Source of the DNA: Diplonema papillatum
Taxonomy: Eukaryota; Euglenozoa; Diplonemea; Diplonemida; Diplonemidae
Length of the DNA: 64,000 bases
Assembly: GCA_030068145.1 (NCBI GenBank)
Contig: JAPJBO010000459.1
Coordinates: 62,001 to 126,000, forward strand
Reading direction: 5' to 3'
Both the position numbers and the translations under genes were made by a program. Below the pieces are notes generated by a model that saw only the letters and a program-made list of their open reading frames with translations, did no database searches and was not told the origin of the DNA. Numbering within the stretch: the first letter of the stretch is position 1; each line of letters starts with the position of its first letter. Below, in pieces: positions 63,215 through 64,000 of the stretch.

Positions 63215-63600
63215 TGTCTCCGCCCCCCCCCCCCCCCCCAGGCATCTTGTTAAGAACCATCCATCCATCCATCAGCCGGCTGACCCCCCCCCCCCCCCCC
63301 CTTCAGGCTATTTTCACTGTGGAGGGGGGAGACGCTACCTGTCACACTCGAAGGTGGTCACCACGGTGGGCGGTCAGAAAAAAAAAATTTTTTTTTTGCC
63401 CCAAATACCCCAAATACCACACTTTGGAAAATTTTTGTGGGCCCACTTTTGGCAGGGAATTTTGACCATTTCACCTTAGAGAATTTGACCACCCAGCCTC
63501 CAAGGCAACTGCACTGTAGAGGGGGAGGGGGGGGGTCTGGTTTATCCGGCCATCCGGCCAAAGTGGCTGATCCTTAACAAGAGCGCTGCCCCCCCCCCCC
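63215..63600 (+). repeat. 355-bp dispersed element R3, copy 2
   Basis: Near-identical to 25,617-25,975 with longer C-runs and a small insertion (GGTCACCACGGTGGGCGGTC). It again follows satellite DNA and a C-run. Confidence 0.92.
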
Positions 63601-64000
63601 CCCCCCCCCTAACCCCACAAGCTTTCCGCGGCTGGACTCCACCGCGCGGCGCGGCCATGCAGACGGCTCTCTTCTTTTGTTTTGCTTTCAAAATTTCACA
63701 TGTTTCTTTTTTTCGGTCCTTTGCCTTTTTTTTTTTTTTTTTTTTTTTTCATGGTTCTACGTGTTTTGTCAGGGTGCTGGGTTAGGAATTGCATTTCTTC
63801 CGGAGGCGTGTGAAGTAGTTTGTTCGTTCAGAGGTTTGTTTGGTCGTTAAAGCTGTCGTTTCGGTGGCTCGGGGCGGTGCTGACACACCTTCGCGACTTT
63901 GTCTAAAGTATATGCGACTTGTACCACATGGGGACGCCTCTGCAGCCGACGCGTCGGTTGATAACTTGGACTAATAACCCGATGGTCAAATCCCCCACCT
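63601..64000. other. Window end, no supported feature
   Basis: A T-run of about 26 lies at 63,727-63,752. No gene or known repeat is seen. Confidence 0.45.

Noticed and set aside
1..64000. Spliced-leader RNA, complete 18S, 5.8S or snRNA genes
   Set aside because: Looked for because of the suspected euglenozoan origin; none was recognised by eye.

Overview
This is nuclear DNA from a single-celled eukaryote. Genes are split by GT-AG introns, many of them kilobases long. Dispersed repeats fill most of the rest, together with two satellite arrays, a non-LTR retrotransposon and scattered pieces of 28S rRNA. Three traits together suggest a euglenozoan, possibly diplonemid-like: a LINE whose endonuclease is preceded by a 2A-like motif (as in trypanosome L1Tc/ingi elements), a PSP1-domain protein, and a Miro whose first GTPase domain is degenerate. 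This placement is an inference. I found no spliced-leader RNA gene and no complete rRNA gene to settle it.

Layout. 1-0.24 kb: edge of a methyltransferase gene (+). 1.4-2.0 kb: GYP-repeat protein (-) with a decayed exon copy upstream. 3.1-3.5 kb: inverted repeat enclosing a possible terminal exon. 4.4-4.8 kb: antisense 28S piece. 4.9-6.3 kb: 3' part of an alpha/beta hydrolase gene (-), with broken exon copies to 6.8 kb. 7.65-13.3 kb: LINE (-) bounded by an 11-bp target duplication. 13.3-18 kb: AT-rich and palindromic non-coding DNA. 18.3-18.8 kb: 3' end of an unrecognised gene (-). 19.2-20.2 kb: tandem repeats. 20.2-20.9 kb: 28S piece (+). 21.4-25.4 kb: 34-bp satellite. 25.6-34.5 kb: mostly dispersed repeats, with a further 28S piece at 27.8-28.0 kb. 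34.5-38.7 kb: PDZ-PSP1 gene (-) with tandemly copied exons. 38.6-48.2 kb: four-exon polyQ/PH-like gene (-) whose second intron holds a 138-bp satellite. 48.2-53.1 kb: gene-poor. 53.1-61.8 kb: complete five-exon Miro gene (-), with candidate coiled-coil exons and a Helitron relic on the + strand inside its first intron. 61.9-64 kb: broken copy of Miro exon 1, more 138-bp satellite and a second copy of a 355-bp element.

Exons were assembled by eye from splice-site signals, reading-phase agreement and protein resemblance. The best supported is Miro: all four junctions keep phase and the 627-residue product has the family's full layout. Recognised introns begin GTGTG or GTAT. A recurring theme is duplication at exon scale: the hydrolase, PDZ-PSP1, Miro and GYP-repeat genes each lie beside a broken copy of one of their own exons.
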